This document shows positions 1 to 8,300 of a DNA stretch of 11,497 nucleotides, piece by piece. The translations under genes were made by a program, and so were the position numbers. Under the pieces are notes generated by a model. That model was not told the origin of the DNA and made no database searches. It worked only from the letters and a program-made list of their open reading frames with translations. The stretch lies in the NCBI GenBank assembly GCA_032123035.1, contig JAQBFV010000049.1:1-11497 (forward strand), given 5' to 3'. Every line of letters starts with the position of its first letter. The stretch's first letter is position 1. This DNA is from SG8-41 sp032123035 (GTDB lineage Bacteria > Pseudomonadota > Gammaproteobacteria > Burkholderiales > SG8-41).

Positions 1-63
1 GTGCTCGATACGTCCGAGATCGTGCGTTTTCTTCAGCGCCACGCCCGCCCTGAGGCGCAGTGA
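1..63 (+). CDS. 3' end of an unidentified gene (partial)
   Basis: Frame 1 reads 20 sense codons, ending in HARPEAQ, followed by TGA at 61-63. Third positions are mostly G or C, as in the confirmed genes nearby. The other two forward frames look less gene-like: one stops at once, and the other runs into the repeat. The visible residues (LDTSEIVRFLQRHAR) suggest an amphipathic C-terminal helix but do not identify a family. The gene runs off the left edge. Its stop codon is the first three bases of the octamer repeat that follows, so the coding region ends exactly where the repeat begins. It points the same way as the alcohol dehydrogenase 143 bp downstream. Confidence 0.45.
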   Translation: MLDTSEIVRFLQRHARPEAQ

Positions 64-94
64 CTACGTGACTGAGTAACTAGGTGACTAGGTG
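61..94. repeat. Octamer tandem repeat, left arm of an inverted pair
   Basis: Four octamers in a row starting at the stop codon of the upstream gene: TGACTACG, TGACTGAG, TAACTAGG, TGACTAGG, then TG. The consensus TGACTAGG is the reverse complement of the unit in the right arm (136-197), so the two arms can pair across a 41-base, AT-richer gap (95-135). The two units nearest the gap match the right arm best. Those nearest the stop codon have drifted. Units of 8 bp carrying TGA, TAA and TAG put stop codons in several frames. Confidence 0.85.
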
Positions 95-135
95 TTCTAC
101 ACATTGAGATTTGCCCCGGTCTTCAACATTTTCCC

Positions 136-197
136 AGTCACCTAGTCGCTTAGTCACTTAGTCACCTAGTCACCTAGTCACCTAGTCACCTAGTCAC
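136..197. repeat. Octamer tandem repeat, right arm of an inverted pair
   Basis: Seven complete octamers AGTCACCT and a partial eighth (AGTCAC). Units 2 and 3 are variant (AGTCGCTT, AGTCACTT). Units 1 and 4-7 are identical, so the 3' part is homogeneous, as expected after recent slippage or expansion. The tract is the reverse complement of the left arm at 61-94, and together they could form an imperfect hairpin tens of base pairs long. It ends at 197, directly next to the weak GGA ribosome-binding element (198-200) of the alcohol dehydrogenase gene. The tract is therefore probably transcribed as 5' leader if the promoter lies upstream of it. Confidence 0.9.
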
Positions 198-206
198 GGA
201 CAAGAT

Positions 207-1190
207 ATGAAAGCCATGCAGCTCGCGGCGCCACGCACGCCGCTCGCGCTCGTTGACGTGCCGATGCCCCGGCCCGGGCCCGGTCAGCTCCTCGTCAAGG
301 TACGCGCGTGCGGCGTCTGCCGCACCGATCTTCACGTGACGGACGGCGAGCTCACGCAAGGCAAGCTCCCGATCATTCCCGGTCACGAGATCGTCGGGAC
401 GGTGGCGGAAAAAGGCACCGGCGTCGAGCGCTTCGCGCTCGGCGAGCGTGTCGGCGTGCCGTGGCTGGGCTATACCTGCGGAAGATGCCGTTTCTGCGTC
501 AACGGACGCGAAAACTTGTGTGACGCGGCGCGCTTCACGGGCTACCACCTTGATGGCGGCTACGCGGAGTACGTCGTGGCCGACCAACGCTATTGCTTCC
601 CCATTCCGGCCGGCTACGATGACGTGGCGGCCGCTCCGCTGCTCTGCGCGGGCCTCATCGGCTATCGCTCGCTCGTGCTGGCGGGTGACGCCGAACGCCT
701 CGGAATCTACGGGTTCGGCGCCGCCGCCCATATCGTCGCGCAAGTCGCGCGCTACCAGGGCCGGAAGGTCTACGCCTTCACCCGCCCGGGAGACACCGAG
801 GGCCAGCGGTTTGCCCGGGAGCTGGGCGCGGCATGGACGGGCGATTCGACTGCGTTGCCGCCCGAGCCGCTCGACGCTGCGATCATTTTCGCCCCGATCG
901 GCCCGCTCGTCGTGCACGCCCTGCGCGCCAGCGCGAAGGGCGGCACGGTGGTATGCGCCGGCATACACATGAGCGAGATCCCCGCGTTTTCTTACGAGCT
1001 TTTGTGGGGCGAGCGCGTCGTACGTTCGGTTGCCAACCTGACGCGCCGGGACGGCGAAGAGTTCATGATGCTCGCACCCAAAGTCCCGGTGCGTACCGTG
1101 GTCGAGCCGATTCCCCTCCTGCAAGCAAACGAGGCGCTGACGCGTTTGCGCGAGGGCCGGATCACGGGTGCCGCCGTGCTGATTCCGTGA
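207..1190 (+). CDS. Zinc-dependent alcohol dehydrogenase (TIGR02822-type, AdhA-like)
   Basis: 327-residue medium-chain dehydrogenase expected to oxidise alcohols, or reduce aldehydes, with NAD(P) in the cytosol. Catalytic zinc ligands are visible: C38 in GVCRTDLH, H60-E61 in PGHE, and C147. The structural zinc lobe has C91, C94, C97 and C105. The nucleotide-binding turn reads YGFGAAAH (168-175), followed by a second strand ending in FTR (191-193). The sequence GIHMSEIPAF (252-261) and the C-terminal LWGERVVRSVANLTRRDGEEF stretch are hallmarks, from memory, of the propanol-preferring subfamily TIGR02822. Length is normal and no key residue is missing. The ATG at 207 is preceded by a weak GGA six bases upstream. 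The TGA stop lies in the first unit of a heptamer repeat. The alpha/beta-hydrolase starts 97 bp downstream, so co-transcription is possible. The substrate cannot be told from sequence. Confidence 0.93.
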   Translation: MKAMQLAAPRTPLALVDVPMPRPGPGQLLVKVRACGVCRTDLHVTDGELTQGKLPIIPGHEIVGTVAEKGTGVERFALGERVGVPWLGYTCGRCRFCVNGRENLCDAARFTGYHLDGGYAEYVVADQRYCFPIPAGYDDVAAAPLLCAGLIGYRSLVLAGDAERLGIYGFGAAAHIVAQVARYQGRKVYAFTRPGDTEGQRFARELGAAWTGDSTALPPEPLDAAIIFAPIGPLVVHALRASAKGGTVVCAGIHMSEIPAFSYELLWGERVVRSVANLTRRDGEEFMMLAPKVPVRTVVEPIPLLQANEALTRLREGRITGAAVLIP

Positions 1191-1220
1191 AACGTGAAAC
1201 GTGAATCGTGAATCGTGATC
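1186..1220. repeat. Heptamer tandem repeat overlapping the adh stop codon
   Basis: Five heptamers in a row: CGTGAAA, CGTGAAA, CGTGAAT, CGTGAAT, CGTGATC. The TGA stop of the alcohol dehydrogenase (1188-1190) lies inside the first unit, so the array begins in the last sense codon. Because the unit length is not a multiple of three, the repeated TGA falls into successive frames. The GTGA core is shared with the octamer array at 61-94. Confidence 0.85.
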
Positions 1221-1237
1221 CACCATCTGCTCTCATT

Positions 1238-1265
1238 GCGCATCACTCATCGCGCATCACCTATC
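1238..1265. repeat. 14-bp direct duplication between adh and the hydrolase gene
   Basis: GCGCATCACTCATC (1238-1251) is followed at once by GCGCATCACCTATC (1252-1265), with two mismatches. The ATCAC core is the reverse complement of the GTGAT core ending the heptamer array at 1186-1220. The gap therefore repeats the plan of the first intergenic region: GTGA-type units after the stop codon, then TCAC-type units before the next start. The duplication ends 22 bases before the ATG at 1288. No clear Shine-Dalgarno sequence is visible between them. Confidence 0.7.
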
Positions 1266-1287
1266 TCTCGTCAGTTGTAACGCAGCC

Positions 1288-2082
1288 ATGCCGTATTTAG
1301 ACCTGCCTGACTGCAAGCTCTTCTACAAGATAGACGACCATACCGATCCGTGGTCACGATCGGACACCGTGCTCTTCGTGCACGGGTTCACCGAGAACAC
1401 CGAGGCGTGGCGCGCCTGGGTTCCGCATTTCTCGCGCCGCTACCGCACGATCCGCTTCGATCAGCGTGGCTTCGGGCGGTCAGATCCGGTGGCGAAAGAC
1501 TTCGTGCTCACGACCGAGCTCTACGTCGACGACCTCGCACGCCTCATCCAGCAGGTCGCAGACGGGCCGGTGCACGTGGTCGGCGGCAAGAGCGGCGGCA
1601 TCAGCGTCCTAATGCTCGCTGCCACGCGGCCCGAGCTGGTGAAGACCATCACGCTGTCCTGCTCGCCGGTAACACCTCCCAAAGCGGACGGCTGGCTCGA
1701 GGAGATGGAGCGCGATGGGGTGCGGAGCTGGGCCAGGCGCACGCAGCGCGAGCGTATGGGAAGCCGGATGCCGGAGGCAGGCATCGATTGGTGGTCCGAC
1801 ATGATGGGTGCAACAGCGCTCTCGACGGCGCACGCCTACCTTCGCTGGGTGAGCGCAATCGACATCCGGGAGGACATCAAGCGGGTCCGCTGCCCTACCC
1901 TCGTCATCGGCACGGACACCGCGCGCCGCGGTCGATCCGTCTTCGAGAGCTGGCAGAAGACGATCCCCAATTCCGAACTGGCGATCCTGCCCGTCGACGG
2001 CTACCACGCCGTCGGTACCGACCCCGACGGCACCGCCCGCGTGGCGCTCGATTTCATCGCGCGGCATTCATCGAAGGGATGA
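1288..2082 (+). CDS. Alpha/beta-hydrolase fold protein
   Basis: 264-residue cytosolic hydrolase of the alpha/beta fold, without signal peptide or membrane segment. The oxyanion-hole motif is VHGF (31-34). The strand-turn FDQRGFGRSD (57-66) is typical of the family. The nucleophile elbow is G-K-S-G-G with Ser102. The likely acid is D210 in IGTD, and the catalytic histidine is H240 in DGYHAV, so the triad is complete. A short lid region (about 131-190) contains many charged and tryptophan residues. This pattern fits esterases, 3-oxoadipate enol-lactonase-like enzymes and non-haem haloperoxidase-like proteins, and sequence alone does not decide among them. The ATG at 1288 gives a normal family N-terminus, but upstream ribosome-binding sequence is poor, suggesting translation coupled to or dependent on the upstream gene. 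The TGA stop lies inside the first heptamer of another tandem repeat. Confidence 0.9.
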   Translation: MPYLDLPDCKLFYKIDDHTDPWSRSDTVLFVHGFTENTEAWRAWVPHFSRRYRTIRFDQRGFGRSDPVAKDFVLTTELYVDDLARLIQQVADGPVHVVGGKSGGISVLMLAATRPELVKTITLSCSPVTPPKADGWLEEMERDGVRSWARRTQRERMGSRMPEAGIDWWSDMMGATALSTAHAYLRWVSAIDIREDIKRVRCPTLVIGTDTARRGRSVFESWQKTIPNSELAILPVDGYHAVGTDPDGTARVALDFIARHSSKG

Positions 2083-2110
2083 GGGATGAGACCGGAGGGT
2101 TGAGACCGGA
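2076..2110. repeat. Heptamer tandem repeat overlapping the hydrolase stop codon
   Basis: Five consecutive 7-base units: GGGATGA, GGGATGA, GACCGGA, GGGTTGA, GACCGGA. The last four also read as two copies of a 14-mer, GGG(A/T)TGAGACCGGA. The stop codon TGA (2080-2082) is the end of the first unit, and the final Gly codon is also inside it. This is the third gene in a row whose stop codon lies in the first unit of such an array. Confidence 0.8.
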
Positions 2111-2156
2111 GTCCCGTTTCCGTCACCCAAAAAGTTACTCCTACCCCGATTGTTCC

Positions 2157-2198
2157 TTCATAATCCCCGGGTCCCTGGTTCGAATCCAGGCGGGGTTA
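2157..2198 (+). other. tRNA 3'-half remnant (anticodon loop to discriminator base)
   Basis: A perfect T-arm is present: CCTGG (2174-2178), loop TTCGAAT (2179-2185), CCAGG (2186-2190), including the consensus GGTTCGA-TCC B-box. It is followed by a 7-base acceptor strand CGGGGTT and a discriminator A (2198). Upstream, TTCATAA (2157-2163) fits a seven-base anticodon loop with U33 and anticodon CAU, then a five-base stem strand and a GGGTC variable loop (2169-2173). The 5' half is missing: no D-arm is visible, the expected 5' anticodon strand does not pair, and no good match to the acceptor strand lies at the right distance. No CCA is encoded. This is therefore a fragment, not a working tRNA. Such 3' fragments are commonly left where integrative elements used a tRNA gene as attachment site. 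That origin is inferred, and no integrase is in the window. Confidence 0.6.
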
Positions 2199-2202
2199 TT
2201 TT
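2161..2202 (+). terminator. Candidate intrinsic terminator built from the tRNA remnant
   Basis: TAA (2161-2163) and CCCCG (2165-2169) pair with CGGGG (2191-2195) and TTA (2196-2198), with one bulged T. After an internal GGTC bulge, CCTGG pairs with CCAGG around the loop TTCGAAT. That makes about 13 base pairs in all, followed at once by TTTT (2199-2202), and by TTATTTT if the last stem bases are counted. It lies 79 bp after the hydrolase stop and about 130 bp before ndvB, where a terminator separating the two units would be expected. The T tract is short, so strength is uncertain. Confidence 0.5.
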
Positions 2203-2334
2203 GCGGTCGCGTCGGCGCGAGTTCAGGTTGCGTCGGACGAGTCCATCCTGCCAAGCCCTTCCAGACCTTGGGACTCAAAGCGATGCGGGAGCCGAACGCC
2301 CCATCCCGCGCACCCGAAGCGCAGAAAGACCTGG

Positions 2335-5300
2335 TTGAAATCGGCAATTCTTCGCGCCTTCGGGCGCGCTTCGCGGGCTGCGCCATGGGATAACGAAGAG
2401 TCTATCCGCGAGGAGCTCTTCAGTAGCGAGCGTCTCGAGCAGCATGCCGCGAGCCTTGCGGCGGCCCAACCCATCACCGCCGGGCGGGTGAGAGGGCGAT
2501 CCCTCGCCGTTCGACTGAGGGAGAATGAGTCGGTTCTGCTCGAAGCGTATCGCGCCATCGCCAACGCGGTCGGCGCGGGTCGTGCCATTACGCCATCCGC
2601 CGAGTGGCTGCTCGACAACTACCACCTTGTCGAAGAGCAGATCCGCGAAATTCGTGACGATCTGCCGCCTGGCTACTATCGGCAACTGCCCAAGCTGGCG
2701 ACCGGACCTTTCGCCGGCTATCCGCGCGTCTTCGGCGTCGCCTGGGCTTTTGTCGCTCATACGGACAGCCGCTTCGATCCCGGGATGCTGCGCCGGTTCG
2801 TGCGCGCCTACCAGCGCGTTCAGCCGCTGACAATCGGGGAGTTATGGGCGGTCGGGATCACGGTGCGGATCGTGCTCGTCGAGAATCTTCGACGCGGGGC
2901 GAGGCGCATCGTGGCGAGCCGAGCCGCGCGCCAGGAAGCGGACGCCCTGGCCGACCGGCTGCTGGGTGTGAACGCGCACCCCGCCGAGCCGGTCCGGACG
3001 GTCGTTCAGCATTATGAACAGGCATCGTTGCCGGGCGCCTTCGCCGTTCAGCTCGTTCAACGCCTTCGGGACCAGGATCCGAGGGTGACGCCGGCGCTGA
3101 CGTGGCTCGAGGCGCGCCTGACCGCACAGGGAACGACCGCCGACGAGATCGTCCGCGGCGAGCACCAACGACAAGGTGCGACGAACGTGACGGTCCGCAA
3201 TGTCATCACGAGCATGCGACTGATCTCCGACGTCGACTGGGCGGAGCTCGTCGAGAGCATCAGCCTCGTCGACGACGCGCTGCGGGCCGGCAGCGATTTC
3301 GCGGAGATGGATTTTCCGACGCGCGACCTTTATCGAAGCGCGATCGAGGAGCTTGCGCGGGGCTCGAAGCTGACGGAACTCGAGATCGCGCGCGCGGCGC
3401 TGTCGACCGCAAGTGATCGAACCGGCCGCGAGCGGGACCCGGGCTATCACCTGATTGCCGCGGGTCGCCGCCCGTTCGAGGGGGTGGTCGGATTTCGTCC
3501 TCCCCTAGGCAGCTGGCTGGATCGATTCAACGCCACGATGAGCATTGGCGGCTATGTTCGCGCGGTCATCATGGTCGCCGCGACCGTTCTCTTCTTGCCG
3601 CTGTTCGCGCTGGCCGGCGAGAGTGTCGGCGGCTGGTTGCTCGGTCTGCTCGCACTTCTCGGTCTGGTCCCGTGTATCGATGCGGCGATGGCACTGGTGA
3701 ACCGCGCCGTCACGAAAGGGTTCGGTGCGTCGATTCTACCGGGCCTCGAACTGGGCAAAGGCGTACCGGCGCATCTGCGCACGCTCGTGGCCGTTCCGAT
3801 CCTGCTCACGACGCAGGCTGCATTGGAAGAGCAGATCGAGCGGCTGGAAATTCATTACCTTTCCAGTCCGGAGGGCGAGTTTCATTTCGCGCTGCTCTCG
3901 GACTGGACGGACGCCACGACAGAAGCCGTCGATGGCGATGACGCGCTCGTCGACGCGGCCGCCGCGGGCATCGACCACCTGAATCGCCGCTATGGACGTG
4001 CACCCGGCGGCAAGCGCTTCCTCCTCTTCCATCGTCGGCGGGTCTGGAATCGCGGGCAGCAGCGGTGGCTCGGGTGGGAGCGCAAGCGCGGCAAGCTGCA
4101 TGAGTTGAACCGGCTGCTCCGCGGCGCGGACGACACGACCTTCGTTGCCGTCGGTGGACGGCCGCCCGCCCCACCTGGCGGCGTCCGTTACGTCATCACG
4201 CTCGACGCCGACACCCGAATGCCGCGCGAAACGGCCCGGCGGCTGGTCGGCAAGATGGCGCACCCGCTGAACCATCCGCGGTTCGATGCCGGAACCGGAC
4301 GTGTCGTCGAAGGCTATGGGGTGCTGCAGCCACGCGTCACGCCGTCGCTGCCGATCGGCCGCGAGGGGTCGCGCTTTCAGCGCATCTTCTCCAGCATGAA
4401 CGGCATCGACCCTTACGCCGCTGCCGTCTCCGACGTGTATCAGGATCTCTTCGGCGAGGGCTCCTACACCGGCAAGGGTATTTACGACGTGGATGCCTTC
4501 GAAGCGGCGCTCGACGGCCGTGTGCCCGATAGCACGCTTCTCAGTCACGACCTGTTCGAGGGCACCTTCGCCCGAGCCGGCCTCGCGTCCGATGTCGAGG
4601 TCGTCGAGGAGTTTCCGTCGCGCTACGACGTGGCGGCGGCGCGCCAGCACCGCTGGGCGCGCGGCGACTGGCAGTTGTTGCCATGGATACTCGGTCGCGG
4701 CGACGCCGCGGCGGTTGACCGGGGCAAGAGTACGCTTCCGCTTATCGGCCGCTGGAAGATGCTCGATAACCTGCGGCGATCGCTTTCCGCGCCCGCGAGT
4801 GTCGCCGCCCTGATCGCGGGATGGGCGCTGCCCCTGCAAGCTGCGGCCATCTGGACTGGTTTCGTCCTGTCGACGATTGCGTTGTCGACGTTGTTCCCCG
4901 TTCTCTCCGCGATCGTGCCGCGACGCGGCAGGATCACGGCGAGCAGCCACCTGCGCGCCCTCGCCGCGGACGTCCGCCTCGCGCTGTCCCTGACCGCACT
5001 GCTGGTCGTATTCCTGGCGCACCAGGCATGGTTGATGGCCGATGCAATCGGAAGAACACTGTTTCGTCTGCTCGTGAGCCACCGGCACCTGCTCGACTGG
5101 GCCACTGCAGCTCAGGCGACGGTAGGCCCCCGGCTTGACCTCGCCGGGTTCTATAGACAAATGAGCGGTGGTGTCGCCATCGGGATCGCTGCCGCGATCG
5201 TCGTCTGGTGGATCGGGATCGACGCCTGGCCGGTGGCAGCGCCGTTCGTGATCGCCTGGATAGCATCGCCGGCCATCGCGCGCTGGACGAGCCTTTCGCC

Positions 5301-8300
5301 GCTCGTGGCCGGGCGTTTGTCAGTCTCGGCTGCGGACGCCCGCGTACTGCGGCTGATCGCGCGCCGCACCTGGCGCTTCTTCGAGACTTTCGTGACGGCA
5401 ACGGACCACATGCTGCCGCCGGACAATTTCCAGGAAGAGCCGAAGCCGACCGTCGCGCACCGGACCTCCCCCACCAATCTCGGCCTCTACCTTCTCGCTG
5501 CCGTCAGTGCCCGCGATTTCGGTTGGATGGGTACGACCGAAACCGTCGAGCGGATGGAGGCGACACTCGCTACGATGAGCGGCCTGCAGCGGTTCCGCGG
5601 GCATTTCTACAACTGGTACGACACGCGCGATCTTCGACCCCTTGCCCCGCGATACGTCTCGTCGGTGGACAGCGGCAATCTCGCCGGACACCTTATCACT
5701 CTTGCAAACGCCTGCCGGGAATGGATCGGCCGCCCGGTAGCGAGCCCCGAGCTGCTCGCGGGCGTCGACGATGCCCTGCAGCTCACGCGCGAATCCCTGC
5801 AAGATCTGCCCGACGACCGGCGCACGGAGACGATCACGCGGCAGCACCTTGGCGATGCGCTCGATGCATTGAGCGTCACGCTCCGCCAGGACCTGCCTCG
5901 CCAGGGCCTGATGCAACCGGGGGATGTCGCTGCCCAATTGCTGGAGCTTTCGTCTCAGGCGACGAACATGGTCGACATCGCCCGCACGCTCGCCAGCGAA
6001 CGTGGCGACGAGGCCGGCGCCGAAATGCTGTTCTGGGCGGATGCGACTCTAGCGTCGATCGAGAGTCACCGCCGCGACACTGCACAGACAGCGGATGCCG
6101 CCCGCACCCTGGAGCAGCGCCTCGCAACGCTCGAAGCGACGGCGCAGGCGATGGCCGGCGCGATGGAATTCGGCTTTCTCCTCGACCCGGAGCGCAAGCT
6201 CCTATCGATCGGATACCGCGTCGCGGATGGCAATCTCGACCCGAGCTGCTACGACCTGCTCGCCTCTGAAGCGCGCCTGGCGAGCTTCGTGGCGATCGCC
6301 AAGGGCGACGTAGCCTCGCGCCATTGGTTCCGGCTCGGGCGTGCCGTTACACCGATCGGACGCGGCGCAGCGTTGATCTCCTGGTCGGGATCGATGTTCG
6401 AATATCTGATGCCCTCGCTTGTTATGCGCGCGCCGGCCGGCAGCCTGCTCGAACAGACGAACCGTCTCGTCGTCCGCCGGCAGATCGCTTATGGCGCCGC
6501 GCTCGGCGTGCCCTGGGGGGTTTCGGAATCCGCGTACAACGTTCGCGACCTGGAGTTCACCTATCAGTATTCGAATTTTGGCGTCCCGGGTCTGGGGTTG
6601 AAACGCGGTCTCGGCGAGAACGTCGTTGTCGCACCTTACGCGACGGCGCTTGCCACGATGATCGATCCGGGCGCCGCGGCGAGGAACTTCGCCCGGCTCG
6701 CCGCCGTCGGTGCGCTTGGCCGCTACGGATTCTGCGAGGCCCTGGACTACACACGCGTGCGGCTGCCCGAGGGGAAAGACGTCGCGATCGTCCGTGCCTT
6801 CATGGCGCACCATCAGGGCATGACGGTGATCGCCATCGCCAACGGGCTTCTGGACGGCGTGATGCGAGCACGTTTCCATGCCGAGCCGAGCGTGCAGGCG
6901 ACGGAGCTTCTGCTGCAGGAACGCACGCCGCGCGATGTCGCGGTTGCTCATCCTAGAGCAGAGGAAGTCGAGACGGCGGCGACGGTCCCCGGCCTGGAGC
7001 GTCCGGCAGTGCGACGTCTTCGCTCCGCGCACGACGCAACACCGCAGGTGCACCTGCTTTCGAACGGCCGGTACGCGGTGATGTTGACGGGCGCGGGCTC
7101 CGGGTACAGCCGCTGGGGCGATATCGGGATCACACGCTGGCGCGAGGACGTCACGCGTGACGACTGGGGCGCCTACGTCTTCCTGCGCGACATAGAGAGC
7201 GGCGACGTGTGGTCGGCGGGTTACCAGCCGAGCGGCGTCGAGCCCGACAGTTACGACGTCACGTTCACCGAGGATCGTGCCGAGTTCGCCCGGCGCGACG
7301 GAACGATCACCACGACCCTCGACGTCTTCGTCTCACCAGAGGACAACGCCGAAGTCCGCCGCGTATCCGTCGCGAACGCGGGTAGCCAGGACCGGGAGAT
7401 CGAGCTCACCTCCTACGCCGAGCTCGTGCTGGCGCCGCCCGCCGCCGACGCGGCGCACCTGGCCTTTTCCAAGCTCTTTGTGCAAACGGAGTATCTCGCC
7501 AAAGTCGGCGCGATCCTGGCAACGCGGCGTCGGCGCTCGCCCGCCGAACCTGAAATCTGGGCGGCGCATCTTGCCGTCGTCGAAGGCGAGGCGGTGGGCG
7601 AGCCGGAGATCGAAACCGACCGGGCCCGCTTCCTCGGCCGCGGAGGCGAAGTTCGGGAGCCGATTGCCGTGATGGATGGCCGGCCCCTTTCCAATACTGT
7701 CGGCACCGTCCTCGATCCCGTTTTCGCGCTGCGCCGCCGCGTGCAGGTTTCACCGGGCAGGACGGCGCGCATCGCCTTCTGGACGGTCGTCGCATCGTCC
7801 CGCGGCGAAGTGCTGGACCTGATCGACAAGCATCACGACGCGACGGCCTTCGACCGCGCGGCCACATTAGCGTGGACCCACGCGCAAGTGCAGTTAAGTC
7901 ATCTCGGCGTCGATCCGGATCAGGCGATCCTTTTTCAGCGTCTCGCGGGCCACGTGCTCTACGCCAATGCGTCGCTGCGCCCGCCGTCGGAGGCCATACG
8001 CCGCGGCGGCGGCGGGCCGGCGGCACTCTGGGCGCAAAGCATCTCCGGCGATCTTCCGATCGTCCTCGCGCGGATCGACAACATCGAGGACGTCGCCATC
8101 GTCCGCCAGTTGCTGCGAGCCCATGAATACTGGCGGATGAAGCGGCTCGCCGTCGATCTCGTGATCGTGAACGAACGGGCATCCTCCTATATCCAGGATC
8201 TTCAGATCGCCCTGGAGACGCTGGTTCGGACAAGCCAGTCCCGAGCGCAGATCGGAGCGGACGTCGCGCGTGGCTCCGTGTTCGTGCTGCGTGCAGATCT

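Noticed and set aside
104..130. Possible sigma-70 promoter (TTGAGA at 104-109) in the gap between the octamer arms
   Set aside because: No acceptable -10 hexamer lies at the right distance; the best candidates match poorly.
61..197. Possible CRISPR array from the repeated units before the alcohol dehydrogenase gene
   Set aside because: Units are 8 bp and directly adjacent with no spacers, and no cas genes are present.
186..1226. Long open frame on the - strand opposite the alcohol dehydrogenase
   Set aside because: It mirrors a gene with complete catalytic motifs, encodes no recognisable domain and is explained by high GC at third positions.
2125..2198. A complete tRNA gene
   Set aside because: The 5' acceptor strand, D-arm and 5' anticodon strand cannot be found at proper spacing. 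Only the 3' half is convincing.
2141..2386. Small ORFs on both strands containing PAWIRTRDP and PGSNPGG
   Set aside because: These peptides are the typical false translations of a tRNA T-arm, not proteins.
1350..2393. 347-codon + strand frame overlapping the hydrolase and running into ndvB
   Set aside because: It is the shifted frame of the hydrolase gene, low in complexity and Arg/His-rich. Its part after the hydrolase crosses the tRNA remnant.
3736..5160. 474-codon - strand frame opposite the ndvB glucosyltransferase region
   Set aside because: It is antisense to conserved GT84 motifs, has no domain of its own and reflects codon bias.
5208..6269. 353-codon + strand frame inside ndvB
   Set aside because: It is a shifted frame of ndvB, rich in Arg, Pro and Ala, with no family likeness.
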